A stretch of 13,355 bases of DNA, taken from NCBI GenBank assembly GCA_004525465.1, contig SPCN01000036.1, positions 1 through 13,355 of the forward strand, in the 5' to 3' direction. Within the stretch, counting starts at the first letter, position 1. Every line of letters starts with the position of its first letter. Of the stretch, positions 13,093 through 13,355 are shown piece after piece. The DNA is from Chrysiogenales bacterium. Its GTDB lineage: Bacteria > Acidobacteriota > Aminicenantia > UBA2199. The notes under the pieces are model-generated. The model was given only the letters and a program-made list of their open reading frames with translations, was not told where the DNA came from and did no database searches. The position numbers were made by a program, and so were the translations under genes.

Positions 13093-13355
13093 ATGACCAT
13101 TGAGCGCGCCAGCGGCCTGCTGCTTCATGTCACCTCCCTGCCCGGCCCTTACGGTTGCGGTACCATGGGAGAAGAGGCGGCCGATTTTGTCAATTTCCTG
13201 GCCGCCAGCGGGCAGTCCTACTGGCAGGTCCTGCCCTTGGGGCCGGTATGTTCCCATTGGCATTTTTCCCCCTATTCTTCGCCATCAGCATTCGCCGGCA
13301 ATGAAATGTTGATCAGCCCGAAAACACTTCATTCCCAAGGCTTGAGCACCGCAGA
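13093..13355 (+). CDS. malQ: 4-alpha-glucanotransferase (amylomaltase), N-terminal part (cut by window edge)
   Basis: The first 87 codons are in the window and read as the MalQ N terminus (GH77): RASGLLLHVTSLPGPYGCGTMG, then FLAASGQSYWQVLPLGP (35-51), then SPYSSPSAFAGNEMLIS. These are the conserved substrate-binding blocks near the start of the barrel. The enzyme transfers maltooligosaccharide segments in glycogen/maltodextrin metabolism in the cytosol. Between the second and third blocks most MalQ have a short Gly-Tyr-Gly-Asp turn; here it reads VCSHWHF. The ATG at 13093 follows a weak AGAAGG site and lies 44 bases after the diguanylate cyclase gene, in the same direction; cotranscription is possible. 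The rest of the gene lies outside the window. Confidence 0.92.
   Translation, partial: MTIERASGLLLHVTSLPGPYGCGTMGEEAADFVNFLAASGQSYWQVLPLGPVCSHWHFSPYSSPSAFAGNEMLISPKTLHSQGLSTA

Overview
The window comes from a GC-rich bacterial genome and is densely packed with genes. No rRNA, tRNA, CRISPR array, insertion sequence or phage gene is visible. The mix of genes suggests an environmental, probably anaerobic or facultative, heterotroph: a tungsten/molybdenum aldehyde-oxidoreductase operon, a four-subunit succinate dehydrogenase, exported lipoprotein and Ig-fold proteins, MalQ and a GGDEF signalling protein. Placement in or near Acidobacteriota / Candidatus Aminicenantes is only a guess from gene style, dispersed intergenic hairpin repeats and apparent leaderless promoters.

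Layout. (1) 1-1267, minus: thpR-plsY-gpsA (gpsA cut by the window edge), overlapping and probably one operon, read from a promoter that puts the thpR start codon at about +1. (2) 1414-3198, plus: two exported proteins of uncertain role, a lipoprotein with a possible hydrolase-like domain and a protein with two Kre9/KNH-like Ig-fold repeats. (3) 3280-6509, plus: a tight operon of mobB, an unlisted 54-residue protein, a ferredoxin with four [4Fe-4S] motifs, and a 724-residue aldehyde:ferredoxin oxidoreductase-family catalytic subunit. (4) 6524-6659: three hairpins at the convergent junction. (5) 6705-7619, minus: nudC, bracketed by related hairpin repeats. (6) 7748-8467, minus: a secreted protein that is a 104-residue tandem duplication with three matched histidines per copy. 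(7) 8544-11768, minus: sdhC-sdhD-sdhA-sdhB. (8) 11876-13048, plus: a membrane-bound diguanylate cyclase, divergent from sdhC. (9) 13093-13355, plus: the 5' end of malQ.

How the genes may work together. The AOR operon looks self-contained: a cofactor-handling GTPase, a polyferredoxin electron carrier and the pterin/Fe-S catalytic subunit, with the 54-residue protein translationally coupled between them. Electrons from aldehyde (or another carboxylic-acid-level) oxidation would leave through the polyferredoxin. The Sdh complex links succinate/fumarate to the membrane quinone pool. The duplicated His-rich exported protein lies immediately downstream of sdhB in the same orientation.

Most notable signals: a recurring promoter geometry in which the -10 element ends six or seven bases before the start codon (leaderless mRNAs), the exact 104-residue duplication with conserved histidines, the small protein in the AOR operon, and paired hairpin repeats on both sides of nudC.
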